53,802 nucleotides of DNA from a bacterium (GTDB lineage Bacteria > Desulfobacterota > DSWW01), in the NCBI GenBank assembly GCA_015486285.1, contig WFRX01000015.1:1-53802 (forward strand), in the 5' to 3' direction. The notes under the pieces were generated by a model. That model did no database searches and was not told the DNA's origin. It saw only the letters and a list, made by a program, of their open reading frames with translations. The position numbers and the translations under genes are program-made. This document shows positions 1-8,899 of the stretch, one piece after another. Within the stretch, counting starts at the first letter, position 1. Each line of letters begins with the position of its first letter.

Positions 1-721
1 CAATTCCGATGTCCGCCCCGACTTCCACGGTCAGTGCGGCCATCCGTTCCGCGTGCTGAGACCCGCACGCCTCGTTGATATTCTTCCCGTCCGGTTCCAC
101 CCCCAACGCTCTTACCCCCGCGCCCAGTTCCGAAAAAACCGTGGGCGCAACCTTGTATCCCGCCCCGTTCGCGCAGTCGAGAACGACTTCGAGTCCCTCG
201 AGGGAAAGGTCTTTCGGAAAGGTTTCCTTCGCAAAAACGATATACCGCCCTCTCGCGTCGTCGATCCGAAACGCCTTGCCGACCTTGTCCGCTGTAGGCT
301 GAAGATTCGAAAGGCGCTCGGAGAAAATCAGCCTTTCCATCTCCTCCTCGACCTCGTCCGGCAGCTTATATCCATCCCTCTGAAAGAACTTGATCCCGTT
401 GTCCTGAAAGAGGTTGTGGGATGCGGAAATCATGACCCCCGCATCGGCCCGCATATTCTGCGTGATAAACGCCACACCGGGGGTCGGGAGGGGGCCGATC
501 ACGAAGGCGTCCACCCCCATTGAGCAGATTCCGGCCACCATGGCGTTCTCGAGCATGTACCCGGAAAGACGGGTATCCTTTCCCACAACAATCCGGTGGC
601 GGCCGGCATGGGCCCGGCATACGTAAGCGATCGCGCGACCCAGCCGCATGGCAATGTCCGCCGTCATCGGCTCTTTGTTCGCAACCCCCCGCACGCCGTC
701 GGTTCCAAAGAGTTTTTCCAT
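1..721 (-). CDS. glmM: Phosphoglucosamine mutase GlmM, 3' end cut by window edge
   Basis: Converts glucosamine-6-phosphate to glucosamine-1-phosphate for UDP-GlcNAc, peptidoglycan and LPS synthesis in the cytosol. The first 240 codons are present. The start is the ATG at 721, giving [12 protein letters not shown], the standard N-terminus of the family; an ATG four bases upstream is in the wrong frame. The phosphoserine loop SASHN lies at residues 99-103, with the catalytic Ser at about 101, and the GKDTRLSG segment at 47-54 is intact. About 200 residues are missing beyond position 1. It lies 99 bp downstream of cdaR, the conserved cdaA-cdaR-glmM order that couples c-di-AMP synthesis to cell-wall precursor supply in other bacteria. 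Confidence 0.95.
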   Translation of the reverse strand, partial: MEKLFGTDGVRGVANKEPMTADIAMRLGRAIAYVCRAHAGRHRIVVGKDTRLSGYMLENAMVAGICSMGVDAFVIGPLPTPGVAFITQNMRADAGVMISASHNLFQDNGIKFFQRDGYKLPDEVEEEMERLIFSERLSNLQPTADKVGKAFRIDDARGRYIVFAKETFPKDLSLEGLEVVLDCANGAGYKVAPTVFSELGAGVRALGVEPDGKNINEACGSQHAERMAALTVEVGADIGI

Positions 722-820
722 CCATTCTCTCCGTCGGTTACCGGTTTTCTCCCACTTCCTGTTGTCGTATGGGTTGCCCGGAAAGCAACGGGCGCTCCGC
801 CTTCCCACAGCATTCGAGGC

Positions 821-1747
821 CTATTCGGAATCTTCCGGCAGGGGGGCCTTCACCGTCACTTTCTCGGGGTCGCTGGTCGCTCGAATCCCATCCACGGGGA
901 CCACAACGGTCACCGGCAGGCTGGCGGGAAGAGCAACCTTGTCCGGGACGGCAACCGACGCCGTCACCTCGCCGGGCTGCAGCTCCCCTATCTTTGCGGC
1001 CGGTCCCTCGAGCAAAACGTCGACCCGGTCCGGGTCCAGCCGAACCGCAGCCTTTTCGTTTTCCACCTTCAGGGGAACCTGTTTCAGTAGACGCTGCACG
1101 GTTTTCTCCGCGACGGCGACATGCACCACCACCCGGTCCTCCCCTGTTTTGACCCAGAGATGAGGTTGATTGAGAACGAGTCTCGCTTTCGCTTCGAAAT
1201 CCGCCTTTCGACCGGTCAGATCAATCGCCTCGGTATCGACCTGGGCGATGCCGACCATCTCGCTCTGCGGCCCCCCGACCTCTACTCGCTGCGGATCCAC
1301 CTCCGTACCCGTCACGACATACCCAGGGGCCGGACTTCCCCGAAACCGGGGTTGGACCCCCACCTCCTTCGTGACGGTCAACTCGAACTTGAACTGGATC
1401 GTATCCGGGGGCAATACGGTCGCCGTCAATCCCGGCGGCAGGTGAATCATTTTCTCGTTGATCTGATAGTTGCTCAGTCCTACCTTTGCATCGGACAGGT
1501 CCAGGGTCACCGGGAATCGGGTAGGTTCCAGGTTGGATAGGATGCGTCGAGGGCCCGTCACACGAACCCGGATCGAATCGTTCACCTCGTTCGTGATGGC
1601 CAGAAAGCTCGGCACGTTCTCCCAGACCACCGGTATGTGGAGCGTGGTTTCCGCCGTAGCCTTGAGATTTACGAACAGCCAGAGGCTGACAGCGAAGAAG
1701 AACGAGAGGATCTTCAGACTGAGATTACGAAAGAGGAAGTCCTTCAT
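821..1747 (-). CDS. cdaR: YbbR-domain protein CdaR, likely regulator of CdaA
   Basis: 308 residues. An N-terminal membrane anchor (about residues 12-28, LKILSFFFAVSLWLFVNL) is followed by about three YbbR-type beta repeats, of the sort PxxxVxVxGPRxxLSxL, facing the periplasm. In organisms where it has been studied, CdaR binds the diadenylate cyclase CdaA and modulates its activity. The start ATG at 1747 overlaps the cdaA stop by 4 bp (ATGA), which indicates translational coupling. A much longer reading frame continues upstream, but it is only an out-of-frame reading of cdaA. Assignment rests on the repeats plus the cdaA/glmM context. Confidence 0.87.
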   Translation of the reverse strand: MKDFLFRNLSLKILSFFFAVSLWLFVNLKATAETTLHIPVVWENVPSFLAITNEVNDSIRVRVTGPRRILSNLEPTRFPVTLDLSDAKVGLSNYQINEKMIHLPPGLTATVLPPDTIQFKFELTVTKEVGVQPRFRGSPAPGYVVTGTEVDPQRVEVGGPQSEMVGIAQVDTEAIDLTGRKADFEAKARLVLNQPHLWVKTGEDRVVVHVAVAEKTVQRLLKQVPLKVENEKAAVRLDPDRVDVLLEGPAAKIGELQPGEVTASVAVPDKVALPASLPVTVVVPVDGIRATSDPEKVTVKAPLPEDSE

Positions 1748-2568
1748 GACAGGGCCTCTGCCTTGCGCTTTTCCCTCGGCACATAAGGAGAAAACAGGTC
1801 GGTCAAGGCCTCCCGGAGCCTCTTGGGCGACAGACCGTGCTGCAAAATCCCGTCCAGGGCGACCGAAATGGACCCGTCTTCCTCGGAGACCACGATCACC
1901 ACCGCGTCGGACCTTTCCGTAATGCCGAGCGCCGCCCTGTGCCGAGTCCCGAAGGATTTGTGAATATCCGTTCTCTTGGTCAAGGGCAGAAAACAGCCGG
2001 CGGCGTAAATGCGTCCTTCCCGGAGAACCGCCGCTCCGTCGTGGAGCGGGGACAAGGGAAAGAAGATACTGGTGAGGATTTCTCGGCTGACCCGGGCGTC
2101 CAGTACCGTTCCTCCCTCGAGAAAATCGTTCAACCGCGTATCCCTCTCGAGAACAATGAGAGCGCCTACGTTCCGTTCCGACATATAGACCGTAGCAACG
2201 GCGATCTCTTCCATGAGCCTGCTCTCTTCCTTTCGGCTCATCCCCGCGAACAAGGGGTTCCTCCCTATCCGCGCCAAGGCTCGACGAATGTCTTCCTGGA
2301 AGAGAACAACGATGATCAGTATGATTGAACTCAGGAAGCTGTTGATGATCCAGTGCAGCGTATGCATCGGCAGGATGCGGCTCACCACATAGGCAATGAA
2401 CACAATGGCAAGCCCGGCAACCATGTGGACCGCCCGGGTTCCCTTGATGAGAAGGATGATCCAGTACGTCACGAACGTAACCACCAGAATGTCCAGCACA
2501 TCCACCCAGGTCAGATCCAGCCAATCCAGATTCAGATAGGCGTGCAAAAAGGTCTCCAGGTGCCCCAT
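1744..2568 (-). CDS. cdaA: Membrane diadenylate cyclase CdaA (c-di-AMP synthase)
   Basis: 274 residues. Makes c-di-AMP from two ATP. Three N-terminal membrane helices (about residues 22-42, 46-65, 73-90) precede a DisA_N catalytic domain. Both signature motifs are visible: DGA at about 177-179 (PLHDGAAV) and RHR at about 209-211 (GTRHRAALG). A coiled segment at 90-110 links the membrane and catalytic parts, as in CdaA/DacA enzymes. It starts 5 bp after the folP stop and overlaps cdaR by 4 bp, so folP-cdaA-cdaR-glmM is one transcript. Nothing else in the window resembles a c-di-AMP phosphodiesterase or receptor. Confidence 0.94.
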   Translation of the reverse strand: MGHLETFLHAYLNLDWLDLTWVDVLDILVVTFVTYWIILLIKGTRAVHMVAGLAIVFIAYVVSRILPMHTLHWIINSFLSSIILIIVVLFQEDIRRALARIGRNPLFAGMSRKEESRLMEEIAVATVYMSERNVGALIVLERDTRLNDFLEGGTVLDARVSREILTSIFFPLSPLHDGAAVLREGRIYAAGCFLPLTKRTDIHKSFGTRHRAALGITERSDAVVIVVSEEDGSISVALDGILQHGLSPKRLREALTDLFSPYVPREKRKAEALS

Positions 2569-2573
2569 GGTTC

Positions 2574-3458
2574 TCAGGCCCGCCCCCGTATTTCCCTGAT
2601 GGCATGAACAATCGTCAGCACTTCACACGTCTCCCGGACATCGTGCACCCGCAGGATATTCGCCCCGTTCCACGCGCCGATGGCCGCTGTCGCCAGCGTT
2701 CCCGCAAGCCGGTCCTCGACATCGCGTCCAAGAAGGGACCCGACAAAGGCCTTCCGCGACGTACCCAGAACGATCGGTCGTCCCAGCGCCTCGAATGCAC
2801 GCAAATGCTTGAGGATGAGCAGATTGTGCCGAACGGTCTTCCCGAAACCGATGCCGGGATCCAGAAGCATGTTCTCCCTGGGAACCCCCGCCTCCTCCCA
2901 GACCGCCATCCGTTCCGTAAGATAGTCGATAACCTCGGGCACGACGGCCTCGTAGGCCGGTTTGGCCTGCATGGTTTTGGGCGTCCCTTTCATGTGCATC
3001 AGGATACAGGGAACCCCCAGTTCGGCCGCCACGAACCTCATTTCAGGATCCATTCGACCCGCACTGATATCGTTGATCATATCGGCGCCGGCTTCCACGG
3101 CCGAGCGGGCCACCTCGCCCGAACAGGTGTCGACGGAAATCCACCCCTGCCACTGTTCCCGCACCGCATGGATCACGGGAAGGACCCGGTCTTTCTGCAC
3201 CCCCGCCGGCACGGGGTCGGACCCCGGACGGCTGGATTCTCCCCCCACATCGAGAATGGCAGCCCCTTCCCGAATCACCGTCCGCGCTCTCAGCACGGCC
3301 TGTTTGGGGTCACCGTATCGGCCGCCGTCATAGAAAGAATCCGGCGTAACATTGAGAACGCCCATGACGATCGGGCCACCGGAAAAATCGAGCCGCTTTC
3401 CCCGACAGGCTATCGGCCCCGGAGGCCCTTTCGGGCCGTTGTTCACCCGTTGTGTCAT
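2574..3458 (-). CDS. folP: Dihydropteroate synthase FolP
   Basis: 294 residues from the ATG at 3458. Condenses p-aminobenzoate with dihydropterin pyrophosphate in folate synthesis. Visible motifs are the NVTPDSF pterin-loop signature (residues 36-42), GGESSRPGS, the MINDISAG strand and the GxGFGK segment (LLDPGIGFGKT). The frame stays open 37 codons upstream, but that part falls in an interspersed repeat and is not FolP-like. No strong ribosome site precedes ATG 3458; a TTG pair sits immediately before it, so the start could be off by one or two codons. folK and folB lie 27 kb away in the same window. Confidence 0.93.
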   Translation of the reverse strand: MTQRVNNGPKGPPGPIACRGKRLDFSGGPIVMGVLNVTPDSFYDGGRYGDPKQAVLRARTVIREGAAILDVGGESSRPGSDPVPAGVQKDRVLPVIHAVREQWQGWISVDTCSGEVARSAVEAGADMINDISAGRMDPEMRFVAAELGVPCILMHMKGTPKTMQAKPAYEAVVPEVIDYLTERMAVWEEAGVPRENMLLDPGIGFGKTVRHNLLILKHLRAFEALGRPIVLGTSRKAFVGSLLGRDVEDRLAGTLATAAIGAWNGANILRVHDVRETCEVLTIVHAIREIRGRA

Positions 3459-3527
3459 CAACAAGCTTTGTAACGGAGAGGTTGCCTGGATCTTGCTCGA
3501 ACAGGAGAACCAGGGAAGACGATCCTG

Positions 3528-3653
3528 GGAGGCTGCCCCAAAAGTCCCATCTGCGGCGTTCGGCTGCATCCCTCGTCATTCAACGTACAGAAAGTACGCT
3601 TCATTCCTCGGGATTTTGCCTGCCTTGCATCTAGAACTTTTTGAACAGCCTCC
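3528..3653 (-). repeat. REP-like interspersed repeat, copy 1
   Basis: The ftsH-folP gap holds a roughly 126-bp element bounded by an 8-bp inverted repeat (GGAGGCTG at 3528-3535, CAGCCTCC at 3646-3653). Inside is a hairpin with stem CGTAC/GTACG and a 5-nt loop (3584-3598). Read on the minus strand it has the blocks TGCAAG, CAAAATCCC, the hairpin, TGACG, TGCAGCC and ACGCCGCAGAT. A second, diverged copy sits at 19392-19476 in the other orientation. Elements of this look are, from memory, widespread between genes in deltaproteobacterial genomes. It has no coding capacity. Confidence 0.6.
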
Positions 3654-3677
3654 AAGAGCCACTTTTTCAACGGGCTC

Positions 3678-5633
3678 CTAGCCCCCTTCCTCTTGGCTCT
3701 TCAGCCCCAACGGCGGGATTCCCAGCTCCAAATCGCCTTCCTGATTGCTGTCCCCCGGGGTGTGGAGATCCTTTCCTGCTTCGTCCTGCTCAGAGGGGCC
3801 GTCCACCGCGACCGCCGCCTCCTTCTTCCCGGGTTCGGCCCCGTCTTCCTCCTGGAAAAGAATCTCCCGAATCTCGTCCCCGTTGATCGATTCCTTGTCC
3901 AAAAGGTTCTGGGCGAGCAAATGAAGTTTATCGATGTTCTCGGAGAGGATCTTCTTGGCCCGATCGTAGTTCTCCATCACGAGTTTCCGAATCTCGGCAT
4001 CGATCTGGACCGCCGTGTCCGGACCGTACTCCGACGGATAGGACAACTCCTTCCCCAAAAAAACCTCATGGTCTTTCTTGCCGAAGGCCAGAGGCCCCAA
4101 CTGTTCACTCATCCCCCACTCACAAACCATCTTTCGAGCCAGCTCCGTGGCGCGCTCGATATCGTTTCCCGCGCCGGTCGTCATATCGCCCAGGACGAGT
4201 TCCTCCGCCACCCGGCCGCCGAACAGAATCGCCAGATTGTTCATCAGGTACGTCCTCGGGTAGGTGTGCTTTTCATCGATGGGCAGCTGCTGCGTAAGAC
4301 CGAGGGCCATCCCGCGAGGGATGATCGAAACCTTGTGAATCGGATCGGTCCCGGGCAAAAGAAATGCGACAAGGGCGTGTCCCGCCTCGTGATAGGCCGT
4401 ATTGCGCCTTTCTTCCTCGCTGATGATCATGCTTTTTCGTTCCACGCCCATCAGCACCTTGTCCTTGGCCATCTCGAAGTCCTTCGCGCCGATGAACTGC
4501 TTGTCCACGCGCGAGGCGAGCAGCGCGGCCTCGTTGACAAGGTTCTCCAGGTCCGCGCCCGAAAAGCCGGGCGTGCCTCTCGCAAGGATTTCCAGATCAA
4601 CATCGGGAGCGAGGGGCATTCTGCGCGTGTGGACCCTCAAGATGCCGAGCCGCCCCTGCACGTCCGGCTTCGGCACGACAACCTGGCGATCAAACCGGCC
4701 GGGTCGAAGGAGTGCGGGATCCAGTACGTCCGGACGATTCGTGGCCGAAATGAGAATCACCCCTTCGTTCGTCTCGAATCCGTCCATCTCGACCAGCAGC
4801 TGGTTCAGGGTCTGTTCCCGTTCGTCATGCCCGCCGCCGAGGCCCGCGCCCCTGTGTCGTCCGACCGCATCGATTTCATCGATAAAGATGATGCAGGGCG
4901 CATGCTTTTTTCCCTGGATGAAAAGGTCCCGGACCCGCGAAGCCCCCACCCCGACGAACATTTCGACAAAATCCGAGCCGCTGATGGTAAAAAACGGGAC
5001 GCCCGCCTCGCCCGCAATGGCACGGGCAAGCAAGGTCTTGCCGGTTCCCGGGAGGCCGACCAGCAACACTCCCTTCGGGATTCTCCCTCCCAAGCGGGTG
5101 AATTTCTTGGGATCTTTCAGAAACTCGATGATCTCTTCGAGTTCTTCCTTGGCCTCGTCGATTCCCGCCACATCCTCGAAGGTTACTTTCTGCTGGTTTT
5201 CCGTGAGCAAGCGGGCCCTGCTCTTTCCGAAGCTCATCGCCTTTCCGCCGCCCGCCTGCATCTGCCGCATAAAGAAAATCCAGACGCCGATCAGCAGGAT
5301 CATCGGGAACCAGGAGACAAGGAGGGTCATGTACCACTTTGATTCTTCCTCAGGCTTGACAACAATCTCGACACGATTGTCCCGCAGGTCTTTCATCAAG
5401 TCCGGATCGTCGGGCATGTAAGTCTCGAAGGTGCTTCCCGCGGCCGTCCGCCCGGTGAGATGGCGCCCTTGCAGGGTGACCTCACTGACCCGCCCCTCTT
5501 TCAGGTAACCCAAAAACTGGCTGTAGGAAAGGCTTACTTTGTCGGCGCGCTGGTTCCTCACTGCGCTGTAGAGAAGCATGAAGAGGAGAATAATGGTGAG
5601 CCAGAGGGCAAGACTCTTGTAAAACTGATTCAC
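3678..5633 (-). CDS. ftsH: ATP-dependent zinc metalloprotease FtsH
   Basis: 651 residues. Membrane-anchored AAA+ protease that degrades misfolded membrane proteins and short-lived regulators. Two membrane helices (about residues 7-25 and 103-121) flank a periplasmic loop. The AAA module has Walker A GLPGTGKT (193-200, with Leu where Pro is usual), Walker [12 protein letters not shown] (about 248-258) and the second-region arginines. The zinc site HEAGH is at 415-419. The C-terminal 50 residues form a charged low-complexity tail rich in Glu, Asp and Lys. Start ATG 5633 has no strong Shine-Dalgarno. It has its own promoter upstream at 5734-5763. Confidence 0.97.
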   Translation of the reverse strand: MNQFYKSLALWLTIILLFMLLYSAVRNQRADKVSLSYSQFLGYLKEGRVSEVTLQGRHLTGRTAAGSTFETYMPDDPDLMKDLRDNRVEIVVKPEEESKWYMTLLVSWFPMILLIGVWIFFMRQMQAGGGKAMSFGKSRARLLTENQQKVTFEDVAGIDEAKEELEEIIEFLKDPKKFTRLGGRIPKGVLLVGLPGTGKTLLARAIAGEAGVPFFTISGSDFVEMFVGVGASRVRDLFIQGKKHAPCIIFIDEIDAVGRHRGAGLGGGHDEREQTLNQLLVEMDGFETNEGVILISATNRPDVLDPALLRPGRFDRQVVVPKPDVQGRLGILRVHTRRMPLAPDVDLEILARGTPGFSGADLENLVNEAALLASRVDKQFIGAKDFEMAKDKVLMGVERKSMIISEEERRNTAYHEAGHALVAFLLPGTDPIHKVSIIPRGMALGLTQQLPIDEKHTYPRTYLMNNLAILFGGRVAEELVLGDMTTGAGNDIERATELARKMVCEWGMSEQLGPLAFGKKDHEVFLGKELSYPSEYGPDTAVQIDAEIRKLVMENYDRAKKILSENIDKLHLLAQNLLDKESINGDEIREILFQEEDGAEPGKKEAAVAVDGPSEQDEAGKDLHTPGDSNQEGDLELGIPPLGLKSQEEGG

Positions 5634-5733
5634 AATATGCAGTCCCGGTCTTTCGTGGTTGCGGGTTTCCTCCCCGCCAGGAGGGCCCCCTTTTCACTGC
5701 GTCAGGGAAGGCGCAAGGTCGACTTCTTTTTAT

Positions 5734-5763
5734 ATCATATCATCTGGGATCGGCATAATTCAA
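5734..5763 (-). promoter_or_regulatory. Sigma-70-type promoter for ftsH
   Basis: On the minus strand TTGAAT, an 18-bp spacer and TATGAT lie in the tilS-ftsH gap in an AT-rich patch, about 100 bp before the ftsH start. It would let ftsH be transcribed apart from tilS. It resembles vegetative promoters, not the sigma-32 consensus, although FtsH is often heat-induced elsewhere. Confidence 0.5.
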
Positions 5764-5787
5764 CAAAACCTGAGGAATTCTCTTGCC

Positions 5788-7257
5788 TTATCTCTTGATT
5801 TGACGGATTCTTCTCCCCGGGGTTCCATCCTCCCGACCGAATGGGAGCGCCTGAACCCTGAGCATGGACCGCGTCTCTTCCGTCACCTTGAAGCGGTCGT
5901 CGACCGCCTGGCCGACCACCCACGCGATCTTCCCGCCTATTTCTAAGATGGCAATTCGATTCCTCATGCTTCTTGGAATCTTGCGATCGATGAAAAAATC
6001 CTTGATCTTTTTCTCGCCTCCCAGCCCGTACGGCCGGAATCGGTCTCCCGCTCGGGCGTTCCGGACAACCAGGTTGCCCGGGGTCGGCCCCACGTCCAGG
6101 AATACACACTCCCGGTCTTCACCCCCTCTCGGGGGAACGCCGCCGCAAGAGACGCTCTCCGCAAGCAGCACCATCCCGGCCTCAGGTATCCGCCTTTTCT
6201 CACCCGGGATGAGGGAGACCTCGTAAGGCGCCGCTTTCCAGAGGTCTCGCCGGGACAGGCACACCTCATCGTACTCCAGGAAGGCCCGGATGCCTCGTGG
6301 CAGGGAAAACTGCTTGTGAACACGTCCTCCCGGCCTCTGCAGGGCATCACAGATTCCTTCCAGATGTACATGGGAAAGGCCCTGGGTGGAGCCCGCAAGC
6401 CGCCTGTAAGACTCCCTGAGAACACGCCTTTGAAGCGCCCTGGGATACCCCTCCAGAAGATCTCGACGGAGATGCGTCTCCCCTCGGGGCCCTGTTCGGC
6501 AAAGCGCCCGCTCCACGGCTTCTTCCGCGAGGCGATCCAGCCACTGCCCCTCCTCCCGAGAGATGGCGGAGAACCGAAGGAGTGCATCACCGAACGCGGG
6601 GTTTGCTTCCCTGCGGATCCAGGGAATGAGTTCTTGCCGAATGCGATTCCGCAGATAGGTTCTTTTCTGATTCGAGGAATCTTCACAGTAGTCCAGGCCC
6701 GCCTCCCGTGCATACTCCCGGATTCCGGATCGAGGGATCTCGATCAAGGGGCGGATAAACCGGCCTTCACGAACAGGCGGAATTCCAATCAGGCCTCCCG
6801 TTCCGCGAAGCAGCTGCATGAGAAGCGTTTCCAGGTGGTCGTCTCGATGGTGTCCCGTGGCAATCCTTGCGGCGCCCCATCGCGCCGCCACCTCTTCGAA
6901 AAATCGGATCCTGTATCTCCGGGCGCGGGCCTGCACGTTTCCGCCCTTCCCATAGCCTGAGGCATCCACTCGCATCGCCTCGAAGGGCAGTTTGTACCTG
7001 GATGCGAGCGCCTCCACAAATCGAAATTCCCGCTCCCCCTCCTCTCTCCGGAGGCCGTGATGTACGTGTGCAATCACAAGACGCAATGCGAACCGCGGCT
7101 TCAGGCGGGCCAGGATGTCGAGCAGACTGACCGAATCCACACCGCCGCTCACCCCCACCACGACGGTTTCTCCGGGGGCCGCCATGTCATACCAAACCAT
7201 CGTTTTAAAAACGAGAGAAAGGATATCCGGCTCCTTAGGCCCCTCTCGAAATTTCAC
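5788..7257 (-). CDS. tilS: tRNA(Ile)-lysidine synthase TilS
   Basis: 489 residues. Converts C34 of the tRNA-Ile CAU anticodon to lysidine using ATP and lysine, so AUA codons are read as Ile. The PP-loop motif SGGVDS is at residues 37-42, followed by HVHHGLR, the ATGHHRDDHLET segment and PLIEIPR. The C-terminal TilS domain is present (FRPYGLGGEKKIKDFFIDRKIPR). Several starts are possible; I chose GTG at 7257 because a perfect AGGAGG ends 9 bases before it, whereas the GTG at 7290 has none. It is divergent from the Rrf2 gene and leads the ftsH-folP-cdaA operon region. Confidence 0.93.
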   Translation of the reverse strand: MKFREGPKEPDILSLVFKTMVWYDMAAPGETVVVGVSGGVDSVSLLDILARLKPRFALRLVIAHVHHGLRREEGEREFRFVEALASRYKLPFEAMRVDASGYGKGGNVQARARRYRIRFFEEVAARWGAARIATGHHRDDHLETLLMQLLRGTGGLIGIPPVREGRFIRPLIEIPRSGIREYAREAGLDYCEDSSNQKRTYLRNRIRQELIPWIRREANPAFGDALLRFSAISREEGQWLDRLAEEAVERALCRTGPRGETHLRRDLLEGYPRALQRRVLRESYRRLAGSTQGLSHVHLEGICDALQRPGGRVHKQFSLPRGIRAFLEYDEVCLSRRDLWKAAPYEVSLIPGEKRRIPEAGMVLLAESVSCGGVPPRGGEDRECVFLDVGPTPGNLVVRNARAGDRFRPYGLGGEKKIKDFFIDRKIPRSMRNRIAILEIGGKIAWVVGQAVDDRFKVTEETRSMLRVQALPFGREDGTPGRRIRQIKR

Positions 7258-7281
7258 GCAGCGTTTCCTCCTGCTCCCCGC

Positions 7282-7311
7282 TTGACGCACATTCCAATCT
7301 TGTTCTATTCT
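7282..7311 (+). promoter_or_regulatory. Promoter for the Rrf2-family gene
   Basis: TTGACG at 7282-7287, an 18-bp spacer and TATTCT at 7306-7311, placing transcription start near 7318, about 45 bp before the Rrf2 start. Rrf2 regulators often repress their own gene, so an operator may overlap here, but I could not define one. Confidence 0.42.
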
Positions 7312-7364
7312 ATCTTATTGGTAAACTTTTGGATATCACAGCAAACCAGGAAGGAGCAGCAACG

Positions 7365-7831
7365 ATGAAATTCTCCACAAGGGCGCGGTATGGGGCGCGT
7401 GCTCTTATCGAACTGGCGAAACACCAAGGGCAAGGGCCTCTGCCCTTGAAGCAAATCGCGCAGTGCCAGCACATCCCGCTGAAATACCTGGAACAGATCG
7501 CCATGGTTCTGAAAAGCGCAAAGCTCATCAAGAGTATACGCGGCCCCTCGGGCGGGTACACGCTGGGGCGCCCGCCCGACACGATTCACCTCTTGGAGAT
7601 CATCGAAACCCTCGAGGGTTCCCTCGGCTTCGTGAACTGTGTGAAGGATCCATCACGTGCGACCGTGTCGATTCCTGCGCCTTTTACGACTTATGGAAGC
7701 GGCTCTCGGTGGAGGCGTCGGACATTCTGCGATCGGTCACGCTTGCCGACATGGTCCTGAAGGACTCCCTGAAAAAGAACGGCCTGCCGCCCTGGGTCCA
7801 TGAGCAGGTTCTGTCGGAGAAGATGGATTGA
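7365..7831 (+). pseudogene. Rrf2-family Fe-S-type transcriptional regulator, frameshifted
   Basis: The ATG at 7365 has a good ribosome site (AAGGAGC, 8 bp upstream) and reads an Rrf2 N-terminus with winged HTH (MKFSTRARYGARAL, then GPSGGYTLGRPP). The frame runs through LGFVNCVKDPS and then turns to unrelated sequence ending at 7760. The expected family ending, with TCDRVDSC and DLWKRL, continues in another frame from about 7655 to 7831. One missing base near 7653-7657 would restore a 155-residue protein with the three Cys (FVNC, TC and DSC) that ligate Fe-S in IscR/NsrR-type members. It may be a true mutation or a base-calling error. As read, the product keeps the HTH and loses two Cys. Confidence 0.8.
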
Positions 7832-7841
7832 TCCGCGAAGC

Positions 7842-7903
7842 GGCCCCGCCGGAAGGCGCCGGTTGTTGGGGAGGCAGTCAGTCGGCGGGGGCCTTCTCTT
7901 TTT
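7842..7903 (+). terminator. Rho-independent terminator after the Rrf2 gene
   Basis: Arms GGCCCCGCCG (7842-7851) and CGGCGGGGGCC (7883-7893, one G bulged) are followed by TTCTCTTTTT. The loop is long (31 nt). The 3' arm overlaps the last codons of the convergent lipoprotein gene. Confidence 0.42.
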
Positions 7904-8387
7904 CGGGAAGATCCGGAATGCAGGCCGCGGGAAGCCCCTTGAGGGCGTCGGGGACATCCGAGAGAGACCAACGTTGTTTCGTGGCGTTGAAGGACCAGAG
8001 CTCCGTCCACATCCATTCTTTCACCACGAGCGAATCCTTGGGGTGAAGCGAGCACCTTACCCGCACCGTCGCCTCGCTCAACTCCGACCCCAACTTGACG
8101 AGTTCCACGCGGTAATCCGTAAAACGGAACCCCTCGAAAAGACACGTAAAAGAGTCGTCCCACGCGTTCCTCGCGTGGGTGGGAACATACTGGAGGGCCA
8201 CAGGCACGTCCTGCCCGATCAGGGCCCAGTGGAAAGAGCGTAAATCCATGCGCAGACGATCCTCCCGATGCCGCTCCATGGGGGACCACACGCTGCACGA
8301 CATGAGCGAAGAGAAAAACAGGAGGATAAGGAGCTCCCGCGCGATCCTGCTCCCTTCCCTGCCCTCGAACAAAGACATCCGTCGCAT
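7878..8387 (-). CDS. Hypothetical lipoprotein
   Basis: 169 residues, not recognised. The N-terminus is basic, followed by a hydrophobic stretch (about residues 19-30) ending in the lipobox-like LMSC, so the mature protein would start at Cys31 and sit on a membrane facing the periplasm. The rest is soluble, with a block (residues 45-160) resembling small NTF2-like or DUF4878-type domains only in general character: a helix, then beta strands such as RVELVKLGSELSEATVRVRC and a Trp-rich strand WMWTELWSFN. It is the last gene after the crotonase and B12-binding genes (56-bp gap). Function unknown. Confidence 0.6.
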   Translation of the reverse strand: MRRMSLFEGREGSRIARELLILLFFSSLMSCSVWSPMERHREDRLRMDLRSFHWALIGQDVPVALQYVPTHARNAWDDSFTCLFEGFRFTDYRVELVKLGSELSEATVRVRCSLHPKDSLVVKEWMWTELWSFNATKQRWSLSDVPDALKGLPAACIPDLPEKEKAPAD

Positions 8388-8443
8388 GGAACATCCAAGG
8401 GGCGATCAACGCCGCCGATGGAAAGATGGGCGGGAAACGGGGC

Positions 8444-8851
8444 TCAACCGCTTTTCGCGGCCGCCGTTTCCCTGACGAAGTCCACGATACCCTGCATGGA
8501 GGTTCCCGGGGTGAAGATCTCCCGGATCCCGGCCTTTTTCAGCGCGGCCACGTCCTCCTGGGGTATGATCCCTCCTCCGAATACCACCTTGTCTCCCGCG
8601 CCCTTCTCACGAAGCAGTTCGACCACACGGGGAAACAAGTGATTGTGGGCGCCCGAAAGGACGCTCAGGCCCACAAAGTCCACATCTTCCTGGATTGCCG
8701 CGTTCGCGATCATCTCGGGCGTCTGGTGCAGCCCCGTATAGATCACTTCATACCCCGCATCCCGCAAGGCCCTTGCAACGACCTTGGCCCCCCGATCATG
8801 GCCGTCCAGGCCCGGTTTCGCGACAAGAATCCGTATCTTTCGCTCGCTCAT
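8444..8851 (-). CDS. Methylmalonyl-CoA mutase B12-binding subunit
   Basis: 135 residues; a free-standing cobalamin-binding domain. It carries the base-off B12 motif DGHDRG (residues 16-21; the lower-ligand His is in the DxHxxG pattern), then SVLSG and GGGIIP, which line the nucleotide tail. It matches the C-terminal domain of methylmalonyl-CoA mutase, which in archaea and many deltaproteobacteria is encoded separately as the small subunit. The catalytic large subunit is not in the window. Its neighbour is an enoyl-CoA hydratase (48-bp gap), consistent with acyl-CoA or propionate metabolism. It could also serve another acyl-CoA mutase such as isobutyryl- or ethylmalonyl-CoA mutase. Confidence 0.87.
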   Translation of the reverse strand: MSERKIRILVAKPGLDGHDRGAKVVARALRDAGYEVIYTGLHQTPEMIANAAIQEDVDFVGLSVLSGAHNHLFPRVVELLREKGAGDKVVFGGGIIPQEDVAALKKAGIREIFTPGTSMQGIVDFVRETAAAKSG

Positions 8852-8899
8852 CGTCCTTTCTCCTGCATCTGTTAATGCTCATTCATTGCGTGGGAGGTT

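Noticed and set aside
366..725. 119-codon frame starting at ATG 725
   Set aside because: It overlaps glmM in another frame; the glmM frame from 721 gives a clean GlmM N-terminus.
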